Assembly (NCBI RefSeq): GCF_014764505.1
Contig: NZ_JACXWX010000001.1
Span: 1 to 64,000 of the forward strand
From: Phormidium tenue FACHB-886
GTDB lineage: Bacteria; Cyanobacteriota; Cyanobacteriia; Elainellales; Elainellaceae
DNA: 64,000 nt
Direction of reading: 5' to 3'
The stretch's first letter is position 1; each line of letters opens with the position of its first letter. The notes below the pieces were generated by a model. The model was not told the origin of the DNA. It did not search any database and saw only the letters and a program-made list of their open reading frames with translations. A program made the translations under genes and the position numbers. Shown here in pieces: positions 27,197 to 37,385 of the stretch.

Positions 27197-27535
27197 ACAA
27201 CTGCTCCTGAACCTAGTTGATAAACTACTGTATCTAAAGGCAGACTCCCCAAGCAGTGGTGATGCAGACGTAAGATCGGCCCATCAGGTTCCCGCATGTG
27301 TTATGGCGCTTTGCCAAGCTGCCTTAACCGCCGTGGTGATGGCATACCTTGATAAAAACTGATGAAAAGCAGCACTGCCATCGAGGTCGTTAGGCAATTG
27401 GGTCTCCCGTATGCATAGTGTCGTACGGTTGAAGCAGTTAACTCCTGCAAAGGCACACCTGCAATGAACAAGCGCCAAAAAAGCCGATTCATTTTCTGGG
27501 GACGATGATTTCACCGCAGTCACGTTGTCGAAAGT
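27197..27535. other. Divergent spacer RTX - psiE
   Basis: No gene or distinct repeat seen; it should hold the promoters of both neighbours. Confidence 0.4.
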
Positions 27536-27979
27536 ATGGAAGTATTTCAAGACTTGATTGTGATACTGCTGTGCGTGATCTTGTTTAGCATTATGGCAAT
27601 CCAGCTTTGGGGAATGCTGACCGCTCTTATGCATCCCGTCGACTTTAAGAAAGTGACGGCAGACATTCTGTTTCTGCTGATCTTGGTCGAGCTGTTTCGC
27701 CTGCTGGTGATTTATCTAGAAGAACACAGCATTTCAGTGGGCGTGGCGGTAGAAGTGACGATCGTCTCTGTACTACGAGAAGTGATTGTTCATGGAGCGC
27801 TAGAAATTGGCTGGGTGCAGCTTTTGTCGATCTGTGGATTGCTGCTGATCTTAGGTGCCTTACTGATGGTCTGTGCCCGCACTCCTCATATGGATCATTT
27901 TCCCCATCCACAGCTCCATCCCTTACACCGTGTCCCAGAAGAACAAAAGCGGTCAGACTCTGATGCTAGGCTGGACTGA
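27536..27979 (+). CDS. PsiE-family membrane protein
   Basis: This 147-residue protein has four hydrophobic helices and the PsiE pattern with L-I-L-V-E-L-F-R-L-L-V-I-Y. The family is named for a phosphate-starvation-inducible E. coli gene; its function is not known. The C-terminus is His/Pro-rich. It ends 61 bp before the trmD start, so both may share a transcript. Confidence 0.78.
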   Translation: MEVFQDLIVILLCVILFSIMAIQLWGMLTALMHPVDFKKVTADILFLLILVELFRLLVIYLEEHSISVGVAVEVTIVSVLREVIVHGALEIGWVQLLSICGLLLILGALLMVCARTPHMDHFPHPQLHPLHRVPEEQKRSDSDARLD

Positions 27980-28040
27980 ATCGGCAGAAGGGCAACCTCT
28001 GCGCGATAATCGCAAAGGTTCCCCTCGCGCGAGACTGGTT

Positions 28041-28748
28041 GTGCGGTTTGACATCATCACCCTCTTTCCTGATTTTTTTAGCTCTCCGCTTAGCTCTGGC
28101 TTAGTGGGTAAGGCGCTTGCCAAAAAAGTTGCCATGGTTAATCTAGTTAACCCGCGCGACTTTACAACCGATCGACACCACAAGGTGGATGACGAACCCT
28201 ACGGAGGGGGTGTCGGGATGCTGATTAAACCAGAACCAGTCTTTGCAGCAGTTGAGTCTGTGCAGGCGCTGCCCCGAAAATCGGTGGTGATGATGACTCC
28301 CCAAGGAAAGACGATGAACCAGCCGATGTTCCAGGAGTTTGCGGCTAACTACGATCAGCTTGTCATCATCTGTGGGCACTACGAAGGCGTTGATGAACGA
28401 GTGCTGACGCTGGTCGATCGAGAAGTCTCACTGGGTGACTTTGTTTTAACCTGCGGCGAAATTCCGGCGCTCACCCTGCTAAACGGCGTGATTCGACTGT
28501 TGCCTGGAACCGTTGCCAAAGAGGACTCGCTGAAGCTAGAAAGCTTTGAGGCGGGTTTGTTGGATTACCCGCAATACACCCGCCCTGCCCAGTTCCGGGG
28601 CATGAAGGTTCCAGACGTGCTGCTGTCAGGCAACCACCAAGCGATCGCCCAATGGCGCAGACAGCAACAGATCGAGCGCACCCGCGATCGCCGCCCTGAC
28701 CTTTGGCAAGCTTGGCAGGAGCGAGAGGGCGGGGGTAACGAAGGATGA
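28041..28748 (+). CDS. trmD: tRNA (guanine-N1)-methyltransferase TrmD
   Basis: The 235 residues match TrmD, which uses SAM to methylate G37 of tRNAs and prevents frameshifting. It has the N-terminal F-D-I-I-T-L-F-P, the trefoil-knot SAM site (CGHYEGVDERV, then SLGDFVLTCGEIPAL) and a C-terminal DNA-binding-like helix bundle (HHQAIAQWRR). GTG 28041 gives the family length and start; the longer readings run back into psiE. Confidence 0.93.
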   Translation: MRFDIITLFPDFFSSPLSSGLVGKALAKKVAMVNLVNPRDFTTDRHHKVDDEPYGGGVGMLIKPEPVFAAVESVQALPRKSVVMMTPQGKTMNQPMFQEFAANYDQLVIICGHYEGVDERVLTLVDREVSLGDFVLTCGEIPALTLLNGVIRLLPGTVAKEDSLKLESFEAGLLDYPQYTRPAQFRGMKVPDVLLSGNHQAIAQWRRQQQIERTRDRRPDLWQAWQEREGGGNEG

Positions 28749-28763
28749 GAGCCCGACCCCAGA

Positions 28764-29501
28764 TTATCCCTCTCCATACCGTCGGTTTACTTCTTCCCAA
28801 TTGACCACGTTCCACCAGGCATTGAGGTAGTCAGCGCGGCGGTTCTGATATTTCAGGTAGTAGGCATGTTCCCAAACATCGTTGCCCAAGATTGGTGTTA
28901 AGCCAGCAATGATAGGGCTGTCCTGGTTGGCAGTGCTGATGACCTGTAGCTTGCCCTGCTGGTCTTTCACGAGCCATGCCCAACCGCTGCCAAACTGCTT
29001 GCTGCCTGCTTCGTTGAACTGCTGCTTAAACTTGTCAAAGCTGCCAAACGTGGTGTCGATCGCTTCAGCGATGGCTCCGCTGGGCGCACCGCCTTGGTCA
29101 GGTCCCATGATTTCCCAAAACAGAGTGTGATTGACATGCCCGCCGCCGTTATTGCGAACGGCAGCCTGGATGTCTTCTGGGAGGCTTGCCAGCTCCCGGA
29201 GCAAATCTTCAGCACTCTTGCTTTGCAGGTCAGGATACTTCTGGAGGGCAGTATTCAGGTTGTTCACGTAAGCCGCATGGTGCTTTTCATGGTGAAACTG
29301 CATCGTTGCTGCGTCAATATGCGGCTCTAAAGCGTCGTAGTCATAAGGAAGGGGCGGCAGGGTAAAGGGCCCAGATGGGGTTTCAGCTGCCATCGCAGCT
29401 TCCGTCCAGGTCAAGTTTGCCTGCGATCGAGCCATTCCTATTCCGGCTCCAATAGCGCTGCCGCCCAGCAATACCAAAAAACTCCGACGGTTAAACGACA
29501 T
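28764..29501 (-). CDS. sodA: Exported Mn superoxide dismutase
   Basis: This 245-residue protein is a Fe/Mn superoxide dismutase of Mn type. Metal ligands are seen in the H-H-E-K-H-H helix, the [11 protein letters not shown] motif and the final D-V-W-E-H-A-Y-Y. The N-terminus (N-R-R-S-F-L-V-L-L followed by a glycine-rich hydrophobic segment) is a Tat-type signal, so the enzyme probably acts in the periplasm, thylakoid lumen or membrane surface. It ends 15 bp from trmD, convergent. Confidence 0.92.
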   Translation of the reverse strand: MSFNRRSFLVLLGGSAIGAGIGMARSQANLTWTEAAMAAETPSGPFTLPPLPYDYDALEPHIDAATMQFHHEKHHAAYVNNLNTALQKYPDLQSKSAEDLLRELASLPEDIQAAVRNNGGGHVNHTLFWEIMGPDQGGAPSGAIAEAIDTTFGSFDKFKQQFNEAGSKQFGSGWAWLVKDQQGKLQVISTANQDSPIIAGLTPILGNDVWEHAYYLKYQNRRADYLNAWWNVVNWEEVNRRYGEG

Positions 29502-29872
29502 GAAAAACTCCTCTAAGAATAGTTTTTACCCTCAGTAAGCAGTTTGCTACCATTTGGGCTTTGGCAGAAGACCGCCTCGTGGCTGATGTTGAAGCAGCAT
29601 GTCCACTAAAAGAAGCCCTTGGCTCCAAGTAGGAGTAAGGGCTGACCTAAGAGGGTTCAGATTTGCAAGTCACGGATGATTGTCGTTGAGAAGGGGCACA
29701 ATCTTTATCCCTCTTTAGGAGGATTAGACAGGGTAGATAAAGGCAAAACTTGCTAAAACCTAATGCTCTCCATCACGCCTTTGTATACCTCTGTAGCGTT
29801 TGCTGCGTTGTTAGAATGTAAAAAACAGGTAACATGAGAGGTGAATTTCCTCTCGCAAGGTGGCGACGTATT
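29502..29872. other. Divergent spacer sodA - ndhC
   Basis: It contains a hairpin at 29614-29643 (AGCCCTT/AAGGGCT outer stem with CTCC/GGAG inner stem). Promoters of both genes are expected here but not defined. Confidence 0.4.
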
Positions 29873-30235
29873 GTGTTTGTCCTTCACGGTTACGAGTATT
29901 TACTAGGATTCGTGATTGTTTGCAGCCTCACCAGTGCGGCAGCGCTCATACTTTCAGCAGTCTTGTCTCCTCGTCGAAAAGGAGTGGAGCGACGCACAAC
30001 CTACGAATCGGGTATGGAGCCTATCGGCGCAGCTTGGATTCAGTTCAACATCCGCTACTACATGTTTGCGCTGGTGTTCGTCATCTTTGATGTAGAGACG
30101 GTGTTTCTTTACCCTTGGGCGGTTGCATTTAGCCAGTTGGGACTGCTGGCATTCATAGAAGCCCTGATTTTTATTGGCATTCTAGTGGTTGGTTTGGTTT
30201 ACGCTTGGCGCAAAGGAGCGTTGGAATGGTCATGA
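29873..30235 (+). CDS. ndhC: NDH-1 subunit NdhC
   Basis: The 120 residues with three membrane helices match NdhC (NuoA/ND3) of the cyanobacterial NDH-1 complex, which uses ferredoxin for respiration and cyclic electron flow. The motifs Y-E-S-G-M-E-P-I-G and [12 protein letters not shown] are diagnostic. GTG 29873 gives the universal 120-residue length; ATG 29834 adds an unlike N-terminus. It is the first gene of ndhC-K-J. Confidence 0.95.
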   Translation: MFVLHGYEYLLGFVIVCSLTSAAALILSAVLSPRRKGVERRTTYESGMEPIGAAWIQFNIRYYMFALVFVIFDVETVFLYPWAVAFSQLGLLAFIEALIFIGILVVGLVYAWRKGALEWS

Positions 30236-30942
30236 CCCCCCCTAATGGCAGCGAAGCGCTGCTGAATCCGATTGGTCGTCCGCAGGTCACTCAAGATTTA
30301 TCTGAGAATGTGATCTTGACGACGCTAGACGACTTGCACAACTGGGCGCGGCTTTCTAGTCTGTGGCCCCTACTGTATGGCACCGCGTGCTGTTTCATCG
30401 AGTTTGCTGCGCTAATTGGCTCGCGGTTTGACTTCGATCGCTTCGGTCTGCTGCCTCGTTCTACCCCACGTCAGGCAGATTTGATTATTACCGCAGGCAC
30501 CATCACGATGAAGATGGCTCCAGCGTTGACTCGCCTATACGAGCAGATGCCCGATCCTAAGTATGTGATCGCCATGGGAGCCTGCACGATCACGGGCGGC
30601 ATGTTCAGCACAGATTCGCCAACTGCAGTGCGTGGCGTTGATAAGCTGATTCCGGTAGACGTTTATATCCCAGGTTGCCCACCCCGCCCCGAAGCCATCA
30701 TTGATGCGATCATCAAGCTCCGTAAGAAGATTTCTGAGGAGTCGCTTGCCGAGCGGGGTAGCGTTGCCCAGAGCCATCGCTACTACAGTGCACCGCACAA
30801 TCTTAAGCCTGTACCAGAAATCTTGACCGGGCAGTATCTTCAAGCTGCTACCCGTCAGGCTCCTCCTAAAGAATTGATAGAGGCAGTCGGGCTACCCATC
30901 TCACCAGAACTGCAAGCCGAGGAGGTGATTAACCGTGGCTGA
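30226..30942 (+). CDS. ndhK: NDH-1 subunit NdhK
   Basis: The 238 residues match NdhK (NuoB/PSST), carrier of iron-sulfur cluster N2. The G-T-A-C-C-F-I-E motif and the later G-A-C and P-G-C-P-P-R-P-E supply the cluster cysteines. The ATG at 30226 follows AAAGGAG at 30213-30219 and overlaps ndhC by 10 bp, so translation is coupled. Confidence 0.96.
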   Translation: MVMTPPNGSEALLNPIGRPQVTQDLSENVILTTLDDLHNWARLSSLWPLLYGTACCFIEFAALIGSRFDFDRFGLLPRSTPRQADLIITAGTITMKMAPALTRLYEQMPDPKYVIAMGACTITGGMFSTDSPTAVRGVDKLIPVDVYIPGCPPRPEAIIDAIIKLRKKISEESLAERGSVAQSHRYYSAPHNLKPVPEILTGQYLQAATRQAPPKELIEAVGLPISPELQAEEVINRG

Positions 30943-31468
30943 AGAACAGGAAACATCTCCTGCTGAGGCACCAGAGGCGTCTCAAATCGTTGAATCAGGT
31001 GCAACTTCGCGCTGGCTGACGGAAAACGGCTTTGAGCATGAGGCACTAGCAGCAGACCATTCTGGCGTTGAAGTGATCAAGGTCGATCGTGATTTTCTGC
31101 TGCCCTTCTGCGCTGCGCTGCATGCTTATGGCTTCAACTATCTGCGATGCCAGGCCGCCTATGATCTGGGACCGGGTGAAGATTTAGTTAGCATCTACGA
31201 TCTAACTAGGCTGAGCGATAATGCCGATCGCCCTGAAGAGCTGCGCCTTAAAGTATTCTTGCCCAGAGAAGACCCACGGGTGCCTTCGGTGTATTGGATC
31301 TGGAAGGGAGCTGACTGGCAAGAGCGTGAAAGCTATGACATGTACGGCATCATCTATGAAGGGCATCCAAACCTGAAGCGGCTGCTAATGCCCGAAGATT
31401 GGGTGGGCTATCCGCTGCGGAAGGACTACATTTCGCCTGACTTCTATGAGCTGCAAGATGCTTACTAG
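30935..31468 (+). CDS. ndhJ: NDH-1 subunit NdhJ
   Basis: The 177 residues match NdhJ (NuoC, 30 kDa subunit) of the peripheral arm, with the signature [13 protein letters not shown] 30935 overlaps the ndhK stop by 8 bp. A strong terminator follows. Confidence 0.96.
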   Translation: MAEEQETSPAEAPEASQIVESGATSRWLTENGFEHEALAADHSGVEVIKVDRDFLLPFCAALHAYGFNYLRCQAAYDLGPGEDLVSIYDLTRLSDNADRPEELRLKVFLPREDPRVPSVYWIWKGADWQERESYDMYGIIYEGHPNLKRLLMPEDWVGYPLRKDYISPDFYELQDAY

Positions 31469-31519
31469 CAGTTAGCCTACAGGCAAAATCTACAAAAGAC
31501 CAAATCAAATTAATAGATA

Positions 31520-31565
31520 GAAAGCGAAGAGAGGCTGCCCAGAAGGGCAACCTCTCTTCGCTTTC
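31520..31565. terminator. Terminator between ndhJ and the rhodanese gene
   Basis: A 21-bp stem with one mismatch (31520-31540 with 31545-31565) around AGAA, between convergent genes. Confidence 0.75.
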
Positions 31566-31599
31566 TTAACTTCAGTGAGCGCTTCAGTAAGCCCGTAGA

Positions 31600-32094
31600 C
31601 TATTTCATCTGCTGCTCTTTAGATTTCTCTTCAGCAAACTCTTTTAAACGAGCGCCTACGTTGTAAGCATCAGGACCATCGGGAGGAGTGTTCGTGGCGC
31701 TGCCTTCAACTGAGCCATTGATCTCCTGCCAAGCTACGAGTCCGCCCTTTAGCTCAGCTACATGCTCAAATCCGGCTTGGCGGAGGGAGCTTGCTGCTTG
31801 TGCCGCTTCTTCATCAGTTGCACCATAAATGTAAAGATCGCGCTTAGGCGATAGATGCATATCCTGCTCTGCGGTCGGCAGATCCTGCAGGGGTACATTC
31901 ATTGCGCCCAGAATGCGACACTCTAAATAAGCTTGGCGATCGCGCACATCCAGAATTGTCAACCCAGGTTCGCCCCAGTTCAGGCGCGCTTTAAGTTCGT
32001 GGGCAGTGGCTTGATTGTGAAATCCAGGAGGAGTAGGAGTGATATCCGGAAGTTTATCTTTGGCTGTTACAATTGCATCTTCAAGATCTGCCAT
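31600..32094 (-). CDS. Rhodanese-like protein
   Basis: This 164-residue protein has a rhodanese fold (LTILDVRDRQAYLECRILGAMNVPL). The active-site loop, where a catalytic Cys is usual, reads Y-I-Y-G-A-T-D-E-E, so Cys is absent and sulfur transfer is unlikely. It may bind a partner or a signal ligand. The end is a charged helix. Confidence 0.82.
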   Translation of the reverse strand: MADLEDAIVTAKDKLPDITPTPPGFHNQATAHELKARLNWGEPGLTILDVRDRQAYLECRILGAMNVPLQDLPTAEQDMHLSPKRDLYIYGATDEEAAQAASSLRQAGFEHVAELKGGLVAWQEINGSVEGSATNTPPDGPDAYNVGARLKEFAEEKSKEQQMK

Positions 32095-32580
32095 GAATTT
32101 ATCCTCTTCGCTACGTCACTGAGAACCTGCTTAAAGAACTTGATTGGGCAATCGCCTTCTACCAAATCCATCAAACTTGTTCTTCCTCTGTAGTGTATTG
32201 GAGTTAACTTGCTTATTCCTCTTTCTAGGGAGTGAAAGAAATGCAGGAGTTACAACTCCTTCTTAAGATAGAGCCGCCAGGTGTAAAATCTGTAGTCGGA
32301 GCAGGTGATAAAAACAACAGCAGTTGGTTTCCGCCGTTTGTAAGCAAAAAACTTTTTTGAATGGAACAGTTCATTAAGTTGTTATGTTTTCCTGGATACA
32401 TAGAGTTGATCCACTCTTGGAATGATGGCTAAGCCTAGAAGAATCAGTCAGCCTTATTCAAAGCGGTTAACTTCAAAGTGACCCACAAATTCAGACAAAC
32501 AAAGCCCAGAACGCCTCACTTTACTGAGAGCTGACAACTGAGAGCTGACAAAACCAAAGTTTCCTTCTAGAAATAAATGT
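32095..32580. other. Divergent spacer rhodanese - DUF2993 gene
   Basis: It contains an exact 14-bp tandem duplication (ACTGAGAGCTGACA at 32523-32536 and 32537-32550) 30 bp upstream of the DUF2993 start; otherwise no gene seen. Confidence 0.5.
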
Positions 32581-33318
32581 ATGAGTAATCAACCGAATCT
32601 TGGAGAGCAGGCGCTAGACAAAGCGGCTGAAGTTGCAATTAGAAGTCAGCTAGATCAGGCGGAACAGGTTGATGTAAGTGTTCAAGCCCAGCCGGCAAAT
32701 ATTGTTCAGGGCAAAGTCGATTCTGTCACCGTCAAAGGTGCAGGCGTGGTGATGAAGCGCGATCTGCGAGTAGAAGCTCTTAAGCTCAATACTGATTCTG
32801 TCAGCATCAATCCGCTCAAAGCCCTTACTGGAGAAATTGAGTTGACTGAGCCAACCAACGCTCAAGCTCAAATCCTTTTAACGGAAGTAGATCTAAATCG
32901 CGCTTTAGCTTCTGACTATCTCCTCGGCAAAATGCAGGGAGTTGAGGTTTCAGTGCAGGGAGAAGCCAAAACGCTCGATGTCCAAAACGCCAAAATCCGT
33001 TTGCCAGGAGAACGCAAGCTAGGAATAGCAGCTGACCTGCACGTGCGGGAGACTGGCGATCGCATTCAGTTTACAGCTGTTGCCATTCCTTCCGTTGTAG
33101 AAGCCGGTCAAAAGATTCATCTGGATATCGTTTCGGCTGAAGGTAAGGGGCTCTCACTCGAATTTGCAAGTGCTTTATTCGAGAAGATAATCGACCTACT
33201 GGATTTACGCAACTTTGAGCTAGATGGATTCACTTTACAGCTGCAAGACTTGATTGTGCAGAAGGGAACTCTGCTGCTGGAAACAACCACCACAATCGAA
33301 AAGCTTCCGAAATCATAG
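32581..33318 (+). CDS. DUF2993 / LmeA-like lipid-binding protein
   Basis: This 245-residue protein is a DUF2993 member, related to LmeA-type phospholipid-binding proteins. It has a helical start (LGEQALDKAAEVAIRSQLDQ), then beta-rich repeats including the VDVSVQAQPANIVQGKVDSV region. No signal peptide is seen. Such proteins are common in cyanobacteria, often several per genome; function is probably lipid handling. Confidence 0.78.
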   Translation: MSNQPNLGEQALDKAAEVAIRSQLDQAEQVDVSVQAQPANIVQGKVDSVTVKGAGVVMKRDLRVEALKLNTDSVSINPLKALTGEIELTEPTNAQAQILLTEVDLNRALASDYLLGKMQGVEVSVQGEAKTLDVQNAKIRLPGERKLGIAADLHVRETGDRIQFTAVAIPSVVEAGQKIHLDIVSAEGKGLSLEFASALFEKIIDLLDLRNFELDGFTLQLQDLIVQKGTLLLETTTTIEKLPKS

Positions 33319-33371
33319 CGCTGGAGATAAAAAGAAAAAGGGTAAGCCTTATCTGGTTTGCCTTGATTAAG

Positions 33372-33396
33372 AGGTTTTACCAAGTTGGTAAAACCT
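33372..33396. terminator. Terminator after the DUF2993 gene
   Basis: AGGTTTTACCAA pairs with TTGGTAAAACCT around a single base, followed by TAGTTTTTG. Confidence 0.65.
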
Positions 33397-33539
33397 TAGT
33401 TTTTGATTGAGCGAATCGCCATGAAAATAATGCAGCCTTTTGCTGTGCAGCACTGAAATCTTCTTTGCGTAAAAGCCCCGCTAACCAGGACTTTTACACA
33501 AAAACCTGTCTTGGTGTATGCGCAGAGCGCTATTAAAGC

Positions 33540-36041
33540 TTAGGACTGAAACTTGAAGAAGAGCTGCTTGAACGGGGCAACTTCAAGATAGCGATCGTCC
33601 TTCACTTGCTCATCTAGTCGTGCCCCACTGCTCCAAATTTCTTGGGGCTGGAAGCCATGCCAGTAGAGCTGAACTGCCTCATAGGAAAAGGGATAGTCTC
33701 CTTGAGATTCCCAAAGCAGCTCAATTCCGTCTGGATATTGGATTAGCTGTAGCTGATCCAGACGTGATTCAGCATATCCATCCCCGGCATCGCTGTAGAG
33801 GTGCGATTGATTCTCGGTCTGTTCAGGTAGGTAGACATGCAGCATCAATCGATTGTTCTCTGTCATGGGTAAGATGCTGCCCGCTTTAACGAAAATGGGC
33901 AGTTTTTCCAGCGACACATCGCATTCGATCGTTTGTTCACCGTCAAAAACTCCATCATCCCAGAATGAGTACCATTTACCGGGCGGCAGCAGTATTGAGC
34001 ACGTCCGCGCTGCTTCCTCAAAAACTGGATAAACCAGCAGGGCATCGCCTAGATAGAAGCAATCATCAATTTCCCAGAGCATCGGCTGGTCGGAGTTGTA
34101 CCAGAACAAAGGACGAACGATCGGATAGCCCTTCTGTGTAGACTCCCAGGCCAGCGTATACAAATATGGCATCAAACGATAGCGCAGCTTCAAGAAGTCT
34201 CGCAGAATGCTGAGATAAGGTTCGCCATACGTCCAGGGAGCACGATATTCTACGTTATTGGAACAATGGGCGCGGTAAAATGGCAAAAACGTTGACATCT
34301 GGAACCAGCGCACATAGAGTTCAGCAGAAGGATTGCCCTGAAAGCCGCCAATATCTGGACCGCTGTAGGGAATTCCCGACAAGCCTAAACCCAACACCGT
34401 AGCGATCGTTTGCCGCATTGCCGCCCAGGTGCATTCCACATCGCCCGTCCATGTCCAGGAGTAGCGCTGCAAGCTCGCCCAGCCTGCTCTTGATACAATA
34501 AACGGACGCTGATTTGAGCGATACTGACAAAGGCTTTCATAGCCTGCTTTTGCCTGTAGCAAGCCATAAATGTTGTGTGCCTCTCGGTGATCGCCGCCTC
34601 TGCCCTCCATCCAGTGACGAGTCACCTTAGGCAACGATCGATCGCCCCAGGCAATAAATGCCGCAGGCTCGTTCATATCGTGCCAGAAGCCTGCAACCCC
34701 CAGGTCCAGCAAAAACTCATATTGCCGACTCCACCACTGGCGCACCGCCGGATTGGTGAAATCTGGAAATACTGACCAACCGCACCAGACAGGAGCAACG
34801 ACTAAATCGCCGTTGGGCAGCTTACAGAAGGCATCAAGCATCTGCCCTTCGATAAACAGCTTCGACTTGCGGCTGTCTTTAATACCAGGGTTAAGGATCG
34901 TGATGAACTGTACCCCCTGAGCCGCTAGCTCTTGAGTAAATTTGCCCAGCAGCGGGAAGCGATCGGGATCGAGCGTGAACGCCCGAAAGCCAACTTGCAC
35001 ATCAATATCTAGATGGATGGCGCTCAATGGTAAGTCGAGCGATCGGAATGTTTCCACCGTTTCGCGGACAGCCGCCTCGGTGCGGTAGCCCCAGCGCGAC
35101 TGGTGATATCCCAACGCCCAACGAGGGGGCAAAGGCGCTCGTCCAGTAAGTTCAGTATATTTCTCTGAAAGCTGGGCGGGTGAGCCGATCGTTATGTAGT
35201 AGCGTAAGGCTCCCCCTGAAAAGGTTGCCGTTGCCGAATCGGTTAGCGTAACTTCGCCCTCAAACGAGTTCTCGTAAAAGACTAGATAGCTGCCCTGTTC
35301 GTGCAACCCTACATAAACCGGGATGCAGATGTACATCGGGTCAGACCCGGTTCCATACATGCCAGCCGCATCATAGTTCCAGAGCTTGTAGGTTTGACGA
35401 GATTGGGTTTCTTCGTTAATGGGCGATCGCAAATTCAGGTGAAACGCTCGTTCGCCCAGCCCATAAATCTTTTCCTCGGGTCGCAGCTTCGCTTCATGCT
35501 GCCATGCTTCACCGGTTCGCAGGGGTGGCAGCTCTTGCCGGAACAGCCGCCCAGCCGCGTCGTAGTAGCTTAAGCTCCCATCTATGCCCACCAAAATCTT
35601 GAGCGCCCCGGTAGACAAAGACCACCCTGCCGGAGTTTGATCGAGCTGAAAGGTAGGCATACCTTGATCGCCAGTTTCAAAGTCCTTGGCGATCGCATAC
35701 GGAACCGGCAAAACACCAGGCTGCCAGGTGACTCGCGCCAAGTCAGCCGTTAAGAAGCTAACCTCTAGCTTGACCTGCCCAAACTCAAAGATTGCCCCAC
35801 TGGCGGTTGGCTCAACCCGACCCAGTTCTTCAGGGCGCAACTCAGGGACTGTAACAGTCTGTCCACTAGGTGCTTCCGCAGCCTGCCGCTCGATGCGATC
35901 GCGTCGCCAAGAGTAGAGATACGCTTGGGGAGCATAAGTTAGATAGAAGAGTGACCCTAGAAAGAACCTGAATTTGAGTGAGTATTCTCGAATTTGGCGT
36001 GTGAGTGGATTAGAAGTCGGCTTTAGCGAGTCTAGAGTCAT
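33540..36041 (-). CDS. GH31 alpha-glucosidase
   Basis: This 833-residue enzyme belongs to glycoside hydrolase family 31. A beta-sandwich N-domain is followed by the catalytic barrel with the nucleophile motif G-F-W-H-D-M-N-E-P and the acid/base motif G-P-D-I-G-G-F, then a C-terminal beta domain. It likely removes terminal alpha-glucose from maltose, starch or glucosylglycerol-type compounds; the exact substrate is unknown. No signal peptide is evident. It stands between two short terminators. Confidence 0.92.
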   Translation of the reverse strand: MTLDSLKPTSNPLTRQIREYSLKFRFFLGSLFYLTYAPQAYLYSWRRDRIERQAAEAPSGQTVTVPELRPEELGRVEPTASGAIFEFGQVKLEVSFLTADLARVTWQPGVLPVPYAIAKDFETGDQGMPTFQLDQTPAGWSLSTGALKILVGIDGSLSYYDAAGRLFRQELPPLRTGEAWQHEAKLRPEEKIYGLGERAFHLNLRSPINEETQSRQTYKLWNYDAAGMYGTGSDPMYICIPVYVGLHEQGSYLVFYENSFEGEVTLTDSATATFSGGALRYYITIGSPAQLSEKYTELTGRAPLPPRWALGYHQSRWGYRTEAAVRETVETFRSLDLPLSAIHLDIDVQVGFRAFTLDPDRFPLLGKFTQELAAQGVQFITILNPGIKDSRKSKLFIEGQMLDAFCKLPNGDLVVAPVWCGWSVFPDFTNPAVRQWWSRQYEFLLDLGVAGFWHDMNEPAAFIAWGDRSLPKVTRHWMEGRGGDHREAHNIYGLLQAKAGYESLCQYRSNQRPFIVSRAGWASLQRYSWTWTGDVECTWAAMRQTIATVLGLGLSGIPYSGPDIGGFQGNPSAELYVRWFQMSTFLPFYRAHCSNNVEYRAPWTYGEPYLSILRDFLKLRYRLMPYLYTLAWESTQKGYPIVRPLFWYNSDQPMLWEIDDCFYLGDALLVYPVFEEAARTCSILLPPGKWYSFWDDGVFDGEQTIECDVSLEKLPIFVKAGSILPMTENNRLMLHVYLPEQTENQSHLYSDAGDGYAESRLDQLQLIQYPDGIELLWESQGDYPFSYEAVQLYWHGFQPQEIWSSGARLDEQVKDDRYLEVAPFKQLFFKFQS

Positions 36042-36135
36042 AGCAGGTAAGAGCGATCTCTGTTGATACCAACTTGTTTTACTAACGCTCCTGCATCAAA
36101 AATTCAGAGCGCGGCCAAGCCCACATATAGCAAAG

Positions 36136-36163
36136 AGGGGTAGAAAAATCTCTCTACCCCAAG
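36136..36163. terminator. Hairpin after the 230-aa gene
   Basis: GGGGTAGA pairs with TCTACCCC around an A/T-rich loop, within 70 bp past the stop of the next leftward gene. Confidence 0.5.
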
Positions 36164-36207
36164 AGCTATTTGCCGCTAAGCGATCGCTCAATCCAGTCTC
36201 ACGAAGC

Positions 36208-36900
36208 TTATACGCCAGCTCCGTACAGCTCAGTGAACCGCTTAAAGAGCTGCATTGTCTCATGATCAGAAATTTTATTGTGTTTGATCAGCCGCTCTAG
36301 ATTTCTGCTGGCTAGCTTGCGGATGTAGGGCAGGTCTTCTAGAACTGTGAGACAAGAAGCAAGGTGTAGGCACAGCTTCAGAATTGGCTTGAAATGAACC
36401 AAGTTAGTATAGATGTCAATGAACAGCTCATGACCCCTATTCTGCAGCGGAATTACATTAAACAAAACAATAACTTCTTTACCGCGATAGATCGGAATTC
36501 TCAGCTCAACCGTATACGGGTCGTGCAAGATCAGATCTACCTCAACGATCGGCTGTCGCCAAAGCCGTAGGATATTCAGCGGCGATCGTAAAATCGTTTG
36601 AAACCTAATACTGCCGCCTACTTCAGTAGATTGGAAATCACTAACCTGCAGAATTTCCAAGTTGTTCAAGCTGAAGCCATGAACATTCTCTAAGTGCTTT
36701 AGATTAAGCAAATGGTAGATTTGGCAGAGATAAGGAAAAGGGAAGAAATATCTTTGACTAATCATGTGGTGAGCCTGCAACTCAGCCATCCTTGCTTCGA
36801 TCGCGCGGTGAGCGGTTGTTGCCAATCCCGCTTGAGTCGTTTCCATCGGATTGATCTGAGTCGTTCGCGAAGCATCTAACGTAGGTTGACTGTGTTGCAT
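36208..36900 (-). CDS. Unknown protein, 230 aa
   Basis: I do not recognise this protein. An N-terminal polar part is followed by an aromatic helix (QRYFFPFPYLCQIYHLLNLKHL), a beta-sheet-rich core (ILHDPYTVELRIPIYRGKEV, then VIPLQNRGHELFIDIYTN) and C-terminal helices. The middle could fold like a START/SRPBCC domain, which is a guess. No membrane helix is certain. Confidence 0.6.
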   Translation of the reverse strand: MQHSQPTLDASRTTQINPMETTQAGLATTAHRAIEARMAELQAHHMISQRYFFPFPYLCQIYHLLNLKHLENVHGFSLNNLEILQVSDFQSTEVGGSIRFQTILRSPLNILRLWRQPIVEVDLILHDPYTVELRIPIYRGKEVIVLFNVIPLQNRGHELFIDIYTNLVHFKPILKLCLHLASCLTVLEDLPYIRKLASRNLERLIKHNKISDHETMQLFKRFTELYGAGV

Positions 36901-37385
36901 AGTTTCAGAGATTTGCTAGTGCTGGAAAAAGTGCCCCTCCATGAAGGGGTTTAACAAAGACATCTGTATACCCGGCGCACACGTTCCAATTCCGGCTAAC
37001 TGCAAAACTTGTGTGGCATTCGCACAAGCCTTGTGCAGAAAGACTAAGAAATATCACCACCCTAACGATCGCTTTGCAATGACTGCACCTCATTTGCATT
37101 TGCCTCTGTGCCTGAGTAGCACAACCGTTAGTTAGGTTGCTATTCTTATGTCTCTATTCTATTGAGCAGGTTGGTACAGGTGGTCTGTCTATAGTCTTAG
37201 GTTTTATAAGAATTCTAAACAATAAGTTGACAGATGTCCCACTTGTCTATCCATTTGCTACAGATTAGCCGAACGTCGCATCATCTATCGGTATCAGATG
37301 TAACTTTAGCTAGAGGAATAATGCGGCTCTGCTGGATACTCTGAGGCTATACGACCGTGAAGAATCATCCAAGGGAGTAATGCAT
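36901..37385. other. Spacer upstream of the exported small protein
   Basis: A divergent control region. A 64-codon open frame with several cysteines runs at 36941-37135 but shows no ribosome site or family match and I do not call it. Confidence 0.4.

Noticed and set aside
26262-27362. Long Ser/Pro-rich open frames opposite the RTX gene
   Set aside because: They are the mirror of the Asp/Gly-rich repeats on the other strand.
36941-37135. 64-codon open frame with several Cys residues
   Set aside because: No ribosome site, no family match, and it lies in a divergent control region.
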